Below are positions 23,092-34,948 of a DNA stretch of 64,000 nucleotides, one piece after another. The DNA comes from Begonia masoniana. Its lineage: Eukaryota; Streptophyta; Magnoliopsida; Cucurbitales; Begoniaceae. Below the pieces are notes generated by a model that worked only from the letters and a program-made list of their open reading frames with translations, was not told the DNA's origin and ran no database searches. Positions within the stretch are counted from its first letter, which is position 1. Every line of letters starts with the position of its first letter. A program made the position numbers and the translations under genes. The DNA lies in the NCBI GenBank assembly GCA_022432975.1, contig CM039509.1, positions 29,141,834 to 29,205,833 on the forward strand. Reading direction: 5' to 3'.

Positions 23092-23904
23092 CCGAACCCA
23101 CCCTGGCTCGGTGCGCTACTTTGCTAACAAATCCCACGCTAAAACATAATTTAAAATAAAATTGACCCTGTAGAATTAAAGCTAAGTCTCTCAAAACTCT
23201 CTTATGTCATACCTAGCTGCCTAGACTCACTAATTCCCTTACTCCTAACCATTAAGCACCACGGCATCCTTCCTGAAAATTTGGCAAAATAACGCCTGTA
23301 AATGGCGCCTCCAAAATGTTAAATACCTGCACAAAATCCAATCCAGAATATTCCTAATCTCCAACAATCAACCAGAATGAAGAAAATCCACAATACTCCT
23401 CATCAACGTATCCAGCATACGAAATCACCAAATGGCAGTAAAGGGGGAACCTAAAATACTAACATCTCTAAATGAAGAAAGTTCACAGTACACGGCGATA
23501 CATCACCCTTACCTATGACTATTACCACAAATACACATAGCTATACCACAACTAACAAAAACATCAACCAAAATGAGTTAAGCATTCCCATCATTTCTAC
23601 ATACAGACATCTACAACAAACTACTAAAATATAAAGTCCCACATTCTCCCGAAGACCATGGTTGAGGCGCCCCTACAACTGCCTGCACCGGCATACAGCG
23701 TACATCAACGACTGCGTCCCAATCCGAGCATTCATCGTAGCTCTAACCTGAACTCCTGTTGTCACCTACACCACAGAACACACACACACGTAAGCTTAAG
23801 CTTAGCAAGTAAGGGATAACAATTACAGTTTAAAAACCAAGCACTATGCACAACAACACAATACGGCCAAACAATGCAACACAACACCAAAATGCAACTC
23901 AATA
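23092..23904 (-). repeat. LTR fragment, TGTAACGCCCCC start
   Basis: The start resembles the reversed end of the other long LTRs, and it is cut at 23905 by the next LTR. Internally it has ACACACAC and AAGCTTAAGCTTAG runs but no gene. Its family assignment beyond F-like is unsure. Confidence 0.5.
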
Positions 23905-24139
23905 TGTAACGTCCCTAAAACTGTACCCATATTTACCCTTAATTACCGTACAAATTTTTCATTTTTTATTCACACGCTATGCGGAAACTAAACCATTTAA
24001 AAATAACCATTTAAAGTTATACTGTATAAAACAACTAAATCTATTGAATAAACTATGATTTAAAACAATTAAATTAAACCTTTTAAATCAATTAAGTTAA
24101 ATAAAACAAAATAAAACATTGGGAGGGCAATAAGGTAAT

Positions 24140-24520
24140 TCGGCCAGGGAGAAGAAGCAGCGACTGGTCGCTGACCAGCGACCAGTCTCAGCGCACGATC
24201 GCTGAGCAGCATGTCTGCCCAGCGATCGGGCGCTGGCATACTGCCAGCGACCAGTCGCTGGCAGCTTCTTGCTGCCAGCGATCAGTCGCTGGCAGCTCCC
24301 TTGTTGCCAGCGCTTGATCGCTGGCAGCCATTCAGCTGCCAGCGATCGATCTCTGCATTGCTGCAGAGATCGATCGCTGCACTCCTTGCAGCGATCCTAT
24401 GCCTTCTTTTGATCGCTCGCAACTTTTCCTTCACAATTGCTCTCTGGAATCCAGAGAGCAGAACACTTAAAAATTTTCAACCAATACTCTCTGGAAATCG
24501 AATTCCAGAGAGTAAACTTC
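24140..24520. repeat. Hairpin cluster in LTR F1b
   Basis: Repeated CAGCGACCAGTCGCTG- and CAGCGATCGATCTCTGCA-type arms with inverted partners, then CTCTCTGGAATCCAGAGAG and CTCTCTGGAAATCGAATTCCAGAGAG-like pairs. Arm sequences differ from those of F1a while pairing is kept. Confidence 0.8.
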
Positions 24521-25196
24521 CTATATCTAATGCCTTTTATCACCAGATACAGCAATCAAATTAGAAATTAAACTCAACCAAACTTTCTAAACTCAACCCA
24601 ATTTCAGCGGACTTTGCGAAATCCAACTGCGTGGATATATCTAAATATCGAGACTATCCGTAACCAACCTACAACATTTCAAAACTATCGAACAATAGTC
24701 TTAAACCAAAACGTTTTAAACATCAAATATAAACCTATCAACTACCAGTACCAAACATCCTAAAACGTCTATACAATTCATCAGAACATCCCAAAAGAGA
24801 CCCTCAAAACTCTGTACATACTATCCCCACGGGTCGGTGAAGCCTCGACTGCACCAGCGCACCACCGCAGCCATCCTCCGTCAACTGGACTATGCCTCAG
24901 GAGGAGGAATCCCATCCTCACCTGGTTCCTCGAAGTCTATGTCACCTACACCATACATATACATTATGAGATAAAATCCCAGTAAGCTCTACGTAAATGC
25001 TATGCATGCTGTGCTATGAATTCATTAAACCATGCTTTATTTTATCTTTCTATGCAATGCTCTGTGGGTGCCACCGAGATCCTATCCCTCTAACCAGAGA
25101 GAGCTCATCCAGCGGGCGGACTACTCTTTCCAGCTAGAGGCGGGGGGTGCACGCTTACAACACGTACAGCCGTGCCTGAGCCCCACCTCGCGTGAC

Positions 25197-25278
25197 CTAT
25201 GCGCCTTTCGGCCTCTGCGCCTTTCGGCCTATGCGCCTTTCGGCCTCTGTGCCTTTCGGCCTATGTGCCTTTCGGCCG
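25197..25278. repeat. 16-bp tandem repeat, about 5 copies
   Basis: Same CCTTTCGGCC unit and same LTR position as 20905-21000, with one copy fewer. Confidence 0.88.
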
Positions 25279-26565
25279 TGCTATGCTTTACGTTATCTTT
25301 GAAAACTCTGTGCGGAAATTCATTTTCATGCTTTTCTTTAAAATCCAGTGAATGCGTGAACAGTTCTCTATCAGAAAGTAAACAAACAATAACAGGTACC
25401 ATCAAAACTGTAAAAGCATAAACTATAAACTCCTAAGACCTAGCTACCCAAACCGAGCAAAACTAACTAAGGGCATCTCCAAAACTCCTCGAGATGACGT
25501 TCGACGTACAGTGTAGGCCAATCGGCCAAAGAAGAATCACGAGAACTTACCTCGTGCACGCTGCAACCCAAGCCTCGTCCACGAGCACTGGTTACCTAAA
25601 CAATATACGAGGATTGACGTTAAAACTAGTTTAAGTTAATAAACGTCCAATTTGTCAAAACCTTAACTAAAGAAACTTCTTAAAGTTCTGATCCAATTTA
25701 TCGAGCTTTTTATTCGAGCAATTTACGCTCGGCACCTAAATTCTCGAATTACGAACTTTTCCGAAAACCCGAGATTTCTCAATTTTTAACATTTTCACAA
25801 ATTGATTTAACTTCGTCCAATAACGTCAAATACGTGCTTTATATACTTAATCTCGGTTAACCTATTAATTACGAGCTTTAAATCTCGTTTTTAATCGAAA
25901 CCCTAAACGAACATAATTATTTAAAACTCCAAAATCACCGAAATAAACATTCTAAAACTACAGATCCATACCTAGAACGTCGATTGAAGGAGAAAACGCG
26001 AAGAACGGAAGACGAACGGGAGAAAAATCGAAGTTGGAATGGAGAAACCCTCGGCGTCCAGAGAGAAACCGTGAGAGAAAAGAGAAAATTGAAAAACAGA
26101 AATGGTTTCTGTTGAAATCGTGAAGGAAGAGAGAGATGTGAGGTTTTTAATAAAATTTAACTTTGCAAAATTACCATTTTGCCCTTCTTAAATTTCTATA
26201 TAAATTTCGTCACTCGACTCGTTAATCGTCCAACGATTCGACTTTTCCAAACCTCCATATTTTGCCAATAAGTCCAACTTATTATTTGGGATTTAACAGA
26301 ACTGTCCGTTTGCAATTTTGACCTCGTTTACTATTTTTACTAAAACGTCATTTACATTACGATAAAGGTAATTACTCGGAATATAGCATTTAATCTCCGA
26401 AAATTCCCATAATTTCCTTAAAATTCCTATTAATCGTTAGGATCGTAATGACGCTTTCCATTTGCGAAACTGATTTGATTTGACATATTGACTAAACTGC
26501 CATTAAATAAAGAAATAGTAATATAATATAATATATCCAAAAATCCGTACAAGCCGGATATTACA

Positions 26566-26578
26566 TTCTACCCTCCTT
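26566..26578 (-). promoter_or_regulatory. Polypurine tract of the F1b element
   Basis: The minus strand AAGGAGGGTAGAA abuts the LTR start TGTAATATCC. The same tract occurs at 61374-61386. Confidence 0.8.
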
Positions 26579-26797
26579 ATTCAGAATTTTGTCCACAAAA
26601 TTAAATCATGCAAACAAATCAGGATACTTAGTCATCATATCCTGCTGTCGTTCCCACGTAGCCTCTTCCACCTCGTGGTTCCGCCATAGAACTTTGACCA
26701 GCGGAATCTCTTTGTTGCACAAAATCTTGATGGAAGTCTCCAAAATACGTACCGGCCTCACCTCATAGCTCAAGGTAGGCTGTACCTCTCTTTCTTT
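26579..26797 (-). pseudogene. F1b pol: chromodomain-like integrase end (fragment)
   Basis: Minus-strand translation gives the C-terminal end of a chromovirus integrase: YEVRPVRILE, then IPLVKVLWRNHEVEEATWE and KYPDLF before a stop. This block is the chromodomain-related tail seen in Tekay/Del-type elements and also at 51281-51562 (P1) and 61462-61764. Similarity ends near 26797, and the rest of pol is absent or lies beyond the gap. A few codons differ from the other copies, but the tail reads through. Confidence 0.8.
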
Positions 26798-26927
26798 TGT
26801 CTTCCGTTATTCTCCGGTCGTCCGTCCTTAGACTTCAGGGGTAGGTTAGAGTAAAGTCTATGGAGATCTAATCTATCTCGGTCGATGGTTTTGTGATCAA
26901 TTTCCTGGAGTACATAGAGCCGAGCGA
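26798..26927. other. Unassigned sequence before gap 1
   Basis: Not obviously pol; nothing recognised. It may be a separate or low-quality contig end. Confidence 0.4.
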
Positions 26928-27027
26928 NNNNNNNNNNNNNNNNNNNNNNNNNNNNNNNNNNNNNNNNNNNNNNNNNNNNNNNNNNNNNNNNNNNNNNNNN
27001 NNNNNNNNNNNNNNNNNNNNNNNNNNN
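26928..27027. other. Assembly gap (100 N)
   Basis: Exactly 100 N, a conventional scaffold-join placeholder of unknown true size. Confidence 0.99.
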
Positions 27028-27936
27028 GAGGTTTCTATATGCTTTAGCAAGCGCATTACTAATCTTATTTCGCGTCCATGAAGGTTGTTGGTCCTCAATA
27101 CACTCGTTCTCATCACTTCTCATTCAAACCTTGAATGTGAAATGGATTAACTTAGGTTCTACCACTGTGATGGTAACACTCAACCTCATTTGCTTGATAC
27201 GTTCAACCTCTTTGGGAAAATCGATTGAAGTGAAGTTTCTAATGCTTCTCAAGTTGCCTTACTAATTCTTATTTCGCTCCATGAAGGTTGTTGGGTCCTC
27301 ATACACGCGTTCTCATCACTTCAAGTTAACTTGAAGTGAAACTGGATAACTTGGTTCTACCACATGTCATGAACACTCCTCTCTTGGCTTGAACGTTCAA
27401 CTCTTTTGGAACAATGATGAATTGAAGGTTCTATGCTCATCAATGCGCCTTAACTAATACTTAGTTCGCGGCCATGAAGTTTGGTCCTTACCGTCGTTCT
27501 CATCACTTCAAGTAATACGGAAAGTGACATGGATTCTTCGTTTCTATCCCACAATTCAGTACACTCACCTCATTTGCTTGATACGTTCAACTCTTTTGTA
27601 ACACTTCGATTGAAGTGAAGTTTCTAATCCCGCTTCATCAGAGCATTACTAAGTCTTAGTTCGTGTCATGAAGGTGTGTTGGGTCCTCAATACACCGTTC
27701 TCATCACTTCAAGTTACCCCTTTCTGTAATGGATAACTTAGGTTCTAAACCACATATGAACACTCCACCTCATTTGCTTGATACGTTCAACTCTTGTTGG
27801 AACTAATCGATTGAATTGTAGTTTCTAATGCTTTCCCCAGCGCATTAATCTATCTTAGTTTTCGCCTCCATGAAGGTTGTTGGGTCCTCAACACACGTCG
27901 TCTCAATCACTTCAAGTGAAAACCCTGAAAATAAAC
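27028..27936. repeat. Error-rich ~198-bp tandem satellite, about 5 copies
   Basis: The landmark CATGAAGG...TTGG(G)TCCT recurs near 27076, 27279, 27472, 27666 and 27868 (spacings about 203, 193, 194, 202). Each unit also has TTGATACGTTCAACTCTT and TTCTCATCACTTCAAG. Units differ mainly by single-base insertions and deletions, as expected of poorly polished long-read sequence next to a gap. It ends where LTR P2 begins partway along. Confidence 0.85.
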
Positions 27937-29340
27937 AAAGAGGTATGAAATGGACAATGTAGTCATTCATTAGTAAATAGAGCTCTATTTTCAGCTCGGC
28001 ACTGAGTTCGGATTTTTAGCAGTGGCCGAGCAGGTTGTGATTTTCTTAATCTGAGAGTAGAAATGTCATCCCGAATCGATTCTGAGTATTTTAAGTAACC
28101 AACTCGGATTTAATCAATGGTAAAACCTGTCCACCTAGTTTCGGATTTCGGACTGCAGTGTGTCAAACAGAGGAATCGGAATGACTTTAGCTATTAGATC
28201 CTAGGATGGTTTATGATTAGGACTACTAGGACTTTGTTTTAACTACTGTAATGTACATGTTTTAGGTGAAGAAGTTAAAGAAAGGAAGTTCGGATTGCTA
28301 AGGAATCCAGGTAAGTGAATGTGTTAAGATTTCCGGCCACTAGGGCCCTACACCGCAAGGGTATTAGGAAATCACTGAGATGTTAACTTGTTGACTATGA
28401 TTTGTTATTTCCACGATATGAAGAAGTTGTGTAAGTAAATGTAAAGTTACAGGATGTTCTACTTGTCCTTATGGTATGACTTTTCTCTGTGAACCTCATG
28501 TCTATGTATTATGTCCACGTTTATGATTAAGTTGAGAACATGAAAAGTAAATGTAACCATGATTAAGTGCAGAACGGGGGAAAAGACTATGTTAAGTATG
28601 ACTCGCGAATTCTCTCACTAGTGGAGGCCGAGTTAATGATATGTATGGCTCGCGAATTCTCCCACCGGTGGAGGCCGAGTTAATGATATGTATGGCTCGC
28701 GAATTCTCCCACTGGGGGAGGCCGAGTGATGTATCATGATTGCCGCGATAGGCAAATGATTATGTATGACTGCCGCGATAGGCAAATGACTATGTACCCT
28801 TTCTTCCTCCCTCGTCTCCTGCCTTAATACATGTCATGTAAATGATAAAGATGAACACGAATGGTGAATGGTTTATGAACTTATGTCTCTTTAAATTGTG
28901 TACTCATGTATATCTGTCAGCATGCATTCCTTACTAAGCATTAGGCTTATAGTTAAACCTTATGGTGTAGGTGAAGAAGGTTCAGGTGAGGATGTTATGT
29001 GCAAAGAGGACGCTTAAGGCTGGTTGCTGGAGGATGCTCAAGGTGACAGTGCGGGGCTGGAGAGGCGATTTATGACCCCTGGTTTAAACTCTCATGTTAC
29101 AGTAAGTTAAGGGATATGGTAGTTTAAGTAGGATGAGATTATTTTAAAACGTTGAGTTTGAAACCGTCTAGTGGATCACTGAGTCAGGGAATGGTTATAT
29201 AGATTTATGAATGATCTGTTGCTTAAGTCTTCAGCTATATGCATTTGGACGAGTTGTGTTTTCTTCCAGTTGAAAGGAGTCCTTTGATGTTTTAGTGTTC
29301 TCTACCGTAAGACGGAAGCTGGATGAGGCAATCTTCCGGC

Positions 29341-29455
29341 TGACGTCATCGGCAAATGCCGAATGTTAGAGTTTGATGGTTTAGTCTTCCGGCTGACGTC
29401 ATCGGCAGATGCCGAAGGATAATTGTTTGATGGTTTAGTCTTTCGGATGACGTCA
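29341..29455 (+). promoter_or_regulatory. Three TGACGTCA (CRE-like) octamers
   Basis: Perfect octamers at 29341-29348, 29394-29401 and 29448-29455, spaced 53 and 54 bp. TGACGTCA is a classical bZIP-factor site; occupancy is not known. Counterparts lie at 53563, 53616 and 53670. Confidence 0.6.
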
Positions 29456-29935
29456 CCGGAAGATGAAGAAAATGTGTTTTGTCGATTAGCGACCGGATGA
29501 TGTTTTAATTTAGCACGCGAGACCCACGTGTTCACCGGAAGATGAAAAATGTGTTTTGTCGATTAGCGACCGGATGATGTTTTAATTTAGCACGTGAGAC
29601 CCACGTGTTCACCGGAAGATGAAAAATGTGTTTTGTCGATTAGCGACCGGATGATGTTTTAATTTAGCACGCGAGACCCACGTGTTCACCGGAAGATGAA
29701 GAAAATGTGTTTTGTCGATTAGCGACCGGATGATGTTTTAATTTAGCACGCGAGGACCCACGTGTTCACCGGAAGATGAAGAAAATGTGTTTTGTCGATT
29801 AGCGACCGGATGATGTTTAATTTAGCACGTGAGACCCACGTGTTCACCGGAAGATGAAGAAAATGTGTTTTGTCGATTAGCGACCGGATGATGTTTTAAT
29901 TTAGCACGCGAGACCCACGTGTCCACCGGAAGATG
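29456..29935 (+). repeat. 77-80-bp tandem array with a G-box in each unit
   Basis: About six units beginning CACCGGAAGATG (for example 29533, 29610, 29687, 29767). Each carries TTGTCGATTAGCGACCGG and ACCCACGTGTTCACCGG, i.e. a CACGTG core. Some units also have GCACGTGAG. Confidence 0.88.
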
Positions 29936-31252
29936 TCTCTTTTTAGGTGATGTTAAGCGAGTCACGCGTAATGCACGTGACGACCGGACGACTAAATTTC
30001 TGAGGGCTGTCAACGCATGCAACCCATGCAAACCCGAGTGGTATTATGTTAAGAGAATTGAGGATACCTCCTCTTTTCCCGGAATTGTCAAGAAACCAAT
30101 GACCGAGTCTAGTCGCTCGACTCTATGAAAGTTTGAGCCGACGAGGCGTGGGAAGTCGGGCACGAGAGGGTTCGTTTTCCTTAATGGTTCTGCATCTCTA
30201 TTACCAGTTTAAAAAAAAATATATATGTATAATGTGGAAGTTTGTTGTGAGATAGTAAGTGAATGTAATAATAGTAAAAGTCAGGCAAACGGTTAATGAA
30301 AGTATATGAGTACGTGACGGCTCCTGGCCGGGGTCGTTACAAGCAAACTCTCCTCGACGGCCGGTTTACTCCGCCACCACTCGACTACTCTGCGCCTGAG
30401 GTATGCATTAGACAATGTGGCTATTTGTTAGTTTATTAGCTCTGTTTTCAGCTCTGTATTGAGGTTTTGGATTCTTCAATGACCGAGTATTGATAGGAAC
30501 ATTTTGAAACCCGAGATTGGTAATGTCATTCCGAATAGATTCTGGACATTTAAAACAACCAACCCTGAGTTATTATTTATCGAATCCATCTGTTTTGGTT
30601 TTGGGATTTCAGGCTACATTGTGTATTAGACTAAGGATTCGAGAATGACTGTTAGTTATTAGACCCTAGGATGACTTGTGAGTAGAACTGTTAGGATTTT
30701 GTTTTAACTACTGCAATGTAAATGTTTAAGGTGAAGAAGTTAGAAGAGAAAAAAGCTCAAAGTGCTAAGGAGATCAGGTAAGTGAATGTATTAAGATTTC
30801 CAGCTAATAGAGCCCTACATCGTGGGAGTACTAGGTTGAGATGTCTAACGTTTACCTTATGATAATGAGCTAGTCTGCACTTGAAGGATTTATGTATGTT
30901 GCGAGTTATACTATTTGATGACCTGCTAGTGAATGTGAAGTTGTCTGCTCTGGTATGATCCTTGTCATAGTTTGATGAGTTAAAAGTTCTCATGTTCATG
31001 CATCATGAATGTTTCTCAAGCATAAGAAAATGTTTTAACGCATGTTTTCCATGAACAAGATATGTATGTATATATGTATATATATAAGATTTATGCAACG
31101 TGGATTGAGTGAGGGTTGGGGGCGGTTCGGCGTATGTCACAGTCCAAAGAAGGACATATGAATACGACCCGCAGCAGGAAACAAGATCAAACTCACTGTC
31201 AAACCCCCTTTACCGGCACAAATCCTCTCTTGACCTACACAACCTAATCAAA

Positions 31253-31380
31253 GAATATGATCAATGACTATGAATGATGAATATGATCAATGACTATGAA
31301 TGATGAATATGATCAATGACTATGAATGATGAATATGATCAATGACTATGAATGATGAATATGATCCATGGCTATGGATG
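31253..31380 (+). repeat. 26-bp tandem repeat, about 5 copies
   Basis: The unit is GAATATGATCAATGACTATG followed by AATGAT, with the last copy diverged. This is the short form of the 84-copy array at 42472-44663. Confidence 0.9.
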
Positions 31381-31999
31381 ATGATTACGAGCAAAGATAT
31401 GAACAAGAAAAGACTTATGAGCATGTGATTTTTCCCAAATTATGCATTCATGCATCCATGTAGTGTTGCATTCCTTACTAAGCATTAGGCTTATAGTTTA
31501 AACCTTATGATGTAGGTGACGAGTTTTCAGGTGAGGAACTCAAGGTCAATGAAGATGTTTGAACTTGGTTGCTGGAGGATGCTCAGTGTGACAGTGAAGG
31601 CTGGATAGGCGATCAAGTTCCCTGGTTATACCCATAGTAAGTCAGAGAAGTTTATGATAAATAGATGACTAAGTAGAATAGAGTTTTCTTATAACAATGA
31701 GATTCGGATTTTAATGGTTTGACTTTAGAGTCTGTTAACGATTTTAAGGATCATTGAATGGTCTGTTTTGCTTAAGCCTTCCGCTATGTGTATCTTGTAT
31801 GGGATATGGTTTTCACTCATTAGGGTTTATAATTCCCAGGTTAAGATTTGGATGAGGTTGTTTGATGATTACAGTGTTTTACTGCCATAAGATAGAAGCT
31901 GGATGAGACATTCATCCGGCTGACGTCATCGGCAGATGTCAAATGATAGGAATCAAACGATTGAGTCTTCCGGATGACGTCACTGGAAGATATAGTATG

Positions 32000-32165
32000 T
32001 TTCTTCATCGGCAGATGTAGAGTGTTTAGCCACCGGATGATGTAAGTACTATTTTGTCGTCTAGCGATCGGCAGATGTAGAGTGTTTAGCCACCGGATGA
32101 TGTAAGTACTATCTTGTCGTTTAGCGTTCGGTAGATGTAGTGTAATAAAGTCACCGGATGATCTA
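32000..32165 (+). repeat. 60-bp repeat, about 2-3 copies
   Basis: Units contain GTCGTCTAGCGATCGGCAGA and GTGTTTAGCCACCGGATGAT. This is the short form of the 28-copy array at 44771-46450. Confidence 0.85.
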
Positions 32166-32693
32166 AGGAGTCTTTTTACCGGATGATACAAACATGGTTT
32201 TGTCGTCTAGTGACCGGATGATGTAAGTGATAATTTGTCGTCTAGTGACCGGATGATGTAAGTGATAATTTGTCGTTTAGTGATCGGATGATATAGAGCT
32301 TGTAAGCTATCGGAAGATGTCTTAGATGAACACGTGAATATCACATGTCTATCGGTAGATGTTTTAATTGGTCACACGAGATGCACGTGATCGTCGGTCA
32401 ATGCGAGTATTCGCATCTGCCGATAGGTGTTTAAATGAGTCATGTGGGGTGCACGTGCCATCCGAAAGACGCAATGTCTATCGGTTGATGCATGCAGACC
32501 CATGCAACTTGTACGTCGATTGGAAGCATGTACGAGGGACTAACCTTCCATCCATTAAATTGAAGTCTTTAAGCCTGTTAGGTATATTGTTATTAAAGAA
32601 AAAAAAGAGAGAGAAGGAGAAAAGAGTTCAAATATGAGTTAAAGTTTTATGTAAAGTCAAGAATTTCGTGGCGATCCTCCCCGGGTCGTTACA

Positions 32694-34948
32694 CGATCGC
32701 TCGGCACATGCTCTGGAATTTCTTCCAGAGCGTGACCGAGAGGGGCGATCGATCGCCCTCCCAGGCGATTGATCGCCAAGCTCTCTGGAATTTTCCAGAG
32801 AGCTCCGCCTCCCCTACCCCCTTTGCTCTTACTTTCTTTTCTCTTTTTCCCTGCATACACATCACATAAACTTAACCCCTTTTTCCTCAACAAATCACCA
32901 CTAACATTTCATAAAAACTTCTACACAATAACACTACCACCCACATGCATTTCTCTCGCTACCTATCACCCGTTCACCGACTCAAAACACATTTAAAATA
33001 TAACCAAATTTCATAAAAAATGAACTGCGTGGTTCGGTTTAAAAACTAAACATTTCCTCTTGCTAAAAATCACAAAGGAGTTCATCAACGAATTAAAATA
33101 GCAGTTTAACAAAAAATTTTATAAAACAAGTTTACCAAAATGTTTAAGACATCAAAACATAAACCTATCCACTATCCAGATTCCAAACATCTTAAAATGT
33201 TCTAACTATACAATTATTCTATCTACCGTGTTCCCAAAACATACGCTTACTTCTCCCACGGGTCAAAAGGAGCATCGACTGCCCAACGCACTCCCACGAG
33301 CCATCCTCCTTCAACTGCATCATTCCTCGGGTGGAGGGAAATCCTTCTCACCTTGCTCTATGTCACCTACACCATAAAGACACCTATGAGATAAAAATCT
33401 CAGTAAGTTCTACGTAAATGCAAATGCATGATTATGTATATGCAATTTTTATAACTTCATCACTCATGCATTCATTCATTCATTCTCACCGTGACATTCT
33501 TTTGGTTATCGAAGCATATCACTCGACAGATGGATAGGGCACATCAAGCGGTTAGACAGCTCGCATCATCTGAATGGAGGAAAACCCGCTCACCATGGAA
33601 CGCCGGGTCTGAACCTCACCCCGATAACAACATACATGGTGTTGTTTACATGATACTTTACTTGCACTCTTTTCATGAAATAAATGCGTAAATTCGTTTT
33701 CATGACGTTTTGAAAATATGATGCATGAACAATTCAATATAATCATAAACATACATAAAGAGCATACCATCAAAACACTACAAATACCATCAAAACACTA
33801 TAGCATACAACCTATAGAAAAACCGAACCTAAACTACCCAACCAAAACAATTAGACGAAACAATGACCAACTTAAACAAACAATGCACCAAAATATCCTC
33901 AACAACAAACTCCGGTTTATGGTGTAGGCCAATCGGCCACAGTAAGTCACGAGAACTTACCTCGTGCGCGTTGAACTTCAAGCTCCGTCTACGAGCATTG
34001 TTCCCTAAGGCAAATTCACCACAATTGTCGTTAATACGAGTTTAAGCTATTAAATGTCCGAATTAACGAAATCCTTAACTAAGGAAATTTCTAAAATTCT
34101 AACTTAACTAATCGAGGCATTTTATCGAGTAATTCCCACTCGACACCTCAAAATTTCCATTCACGAGTTTTTCCAAAAACCCCTAATTGCTCGAATTTAA
34201 CTTTTCTCACAATTCAATTTAACTTCGTCCAACAATGTTCAATACGTTATTTATATCTACAAACACGATAAACCTATCAATCTCGAACCCTAAATCACGA
34301 TTTTAACGAAACCCTAAACGAACCCTAATCGTGTAAACTCCGTAAAACTTGAAATAAACTTTGCTAAGACCTTAGAATAGTACCTAGGGTCGGGATTGGA
34401 GAAGAAATCGCGAAGAATCGAGACGATCGGAGAGGAGATTGGTCGCCGGAATGGAAGTCACCGTTGGATCGCCGAAGGAGGGAGAGGGTTCGCAGAGGGA
34501 AAAGAGAGAAATCGTGAATGAGGGAGAAGAGAGAAAGAATTTTGTTTTTAATTAAAATTTTGACTTTGTAAATTACCGTTTCGTCATTCCTCTGATTTTC
34601 TATTTGTTTCGTCGCTTGTTTCGTTAATTGACTAACTATTCAGCATCTCAAAATTTCCTTAATTCACCAATAACTCAAACTCATTACTAGGGTTCTAATA
34701 GAACTGTGCGTTCACAAAACGGACCACGTTTACTATTTTTACCAGAGTATCATTTATATTACGATAAACGTAATTCTTGTAAAATTAGCGTTTCAACTCC
34801 TAAAATCTCCATATTTTTCCTAAAATCCTTATTAACCATTAGGATTTTAATAACGCTTTATGTTCATTAAACAGAATTAAGTTGACATATCTACAAAAAT
34901 GTCATTATATATAATGAAATATAAATCCCATCAAAACCGGGCGTTACA
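32694..34948 (-). repeat. F1c: long F-type LTR, left end missing
   Basis: It matches the order of F1a/F1b (hairpins CTCTGGAATTTCTTCCAGAG, GCGATCGATCGC and CTCTCTGGAATTTTCCAGAGAG-like; GTGTAGGCCAATCGGCC at about 33921; telo-box-like AAACCCTAAA near 34309) and ends GGGCGTTACA. It lacks the TGTAACG end, beginning directly after the P1-type LTR, and lacks the 16-bp array. Confidence 0.78.

Larger units (their letters stand above)
23905..26565 (-). repeat. F1b: 3' LTR of a minus-strand chromovirus (2.66 kb)
   Basis: It runs TGTAACGTCCC...GGATATTACA and is followed by a polypurine tract and the end of a pol gene in minus orientation, so this is a 3' LTR. It matches F1a over the right-hand ~1.9 kb. 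It holds hairpins at about 24140-24520, the 16-bp array at 25197-25278, an AAACCCTAAA telo-box-like motif near 25898 and a TATA-like stretch near 26196-26204. Confidence 0.85.
27937..30341 (+). repeat. P2-type LTR, 5'-truncated copy
   Basis: It is collinear and nearly the same as 52195-54562 from GAGGTATGAAATGG to GGTCGTTACA; the first ~320 bp of the LTR are missing and replaced by satellite. It is followed at 30342 by AGCAA, identical to the 5 bp before the P2 5' LTR (51867-51871). It contains a CAG/GTAAGT donor-like site (GT at 28311), three TGACGTCA octamers and a 77-bp array. Confidence 0.88.
30342..32693 (+). repeat. P1-type LTR, main part
   Basis: It begins with AGCAA (target duplication of P2) and continues ACTCTCCTCGACGGCCGG, then follows P1/P2 LTR order to CCGGGTCGTTACA at 32693. 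With 51604-51871 it would make one LTR of about 2.6 kb. It holds the short forms of the two arrays that are greatly expanded at 42472-46450, a donor-like CAGGTAAGTGAATG (GT at 30778) and TGACGTCA at 31921 and 31975. Confidence 0.8.
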
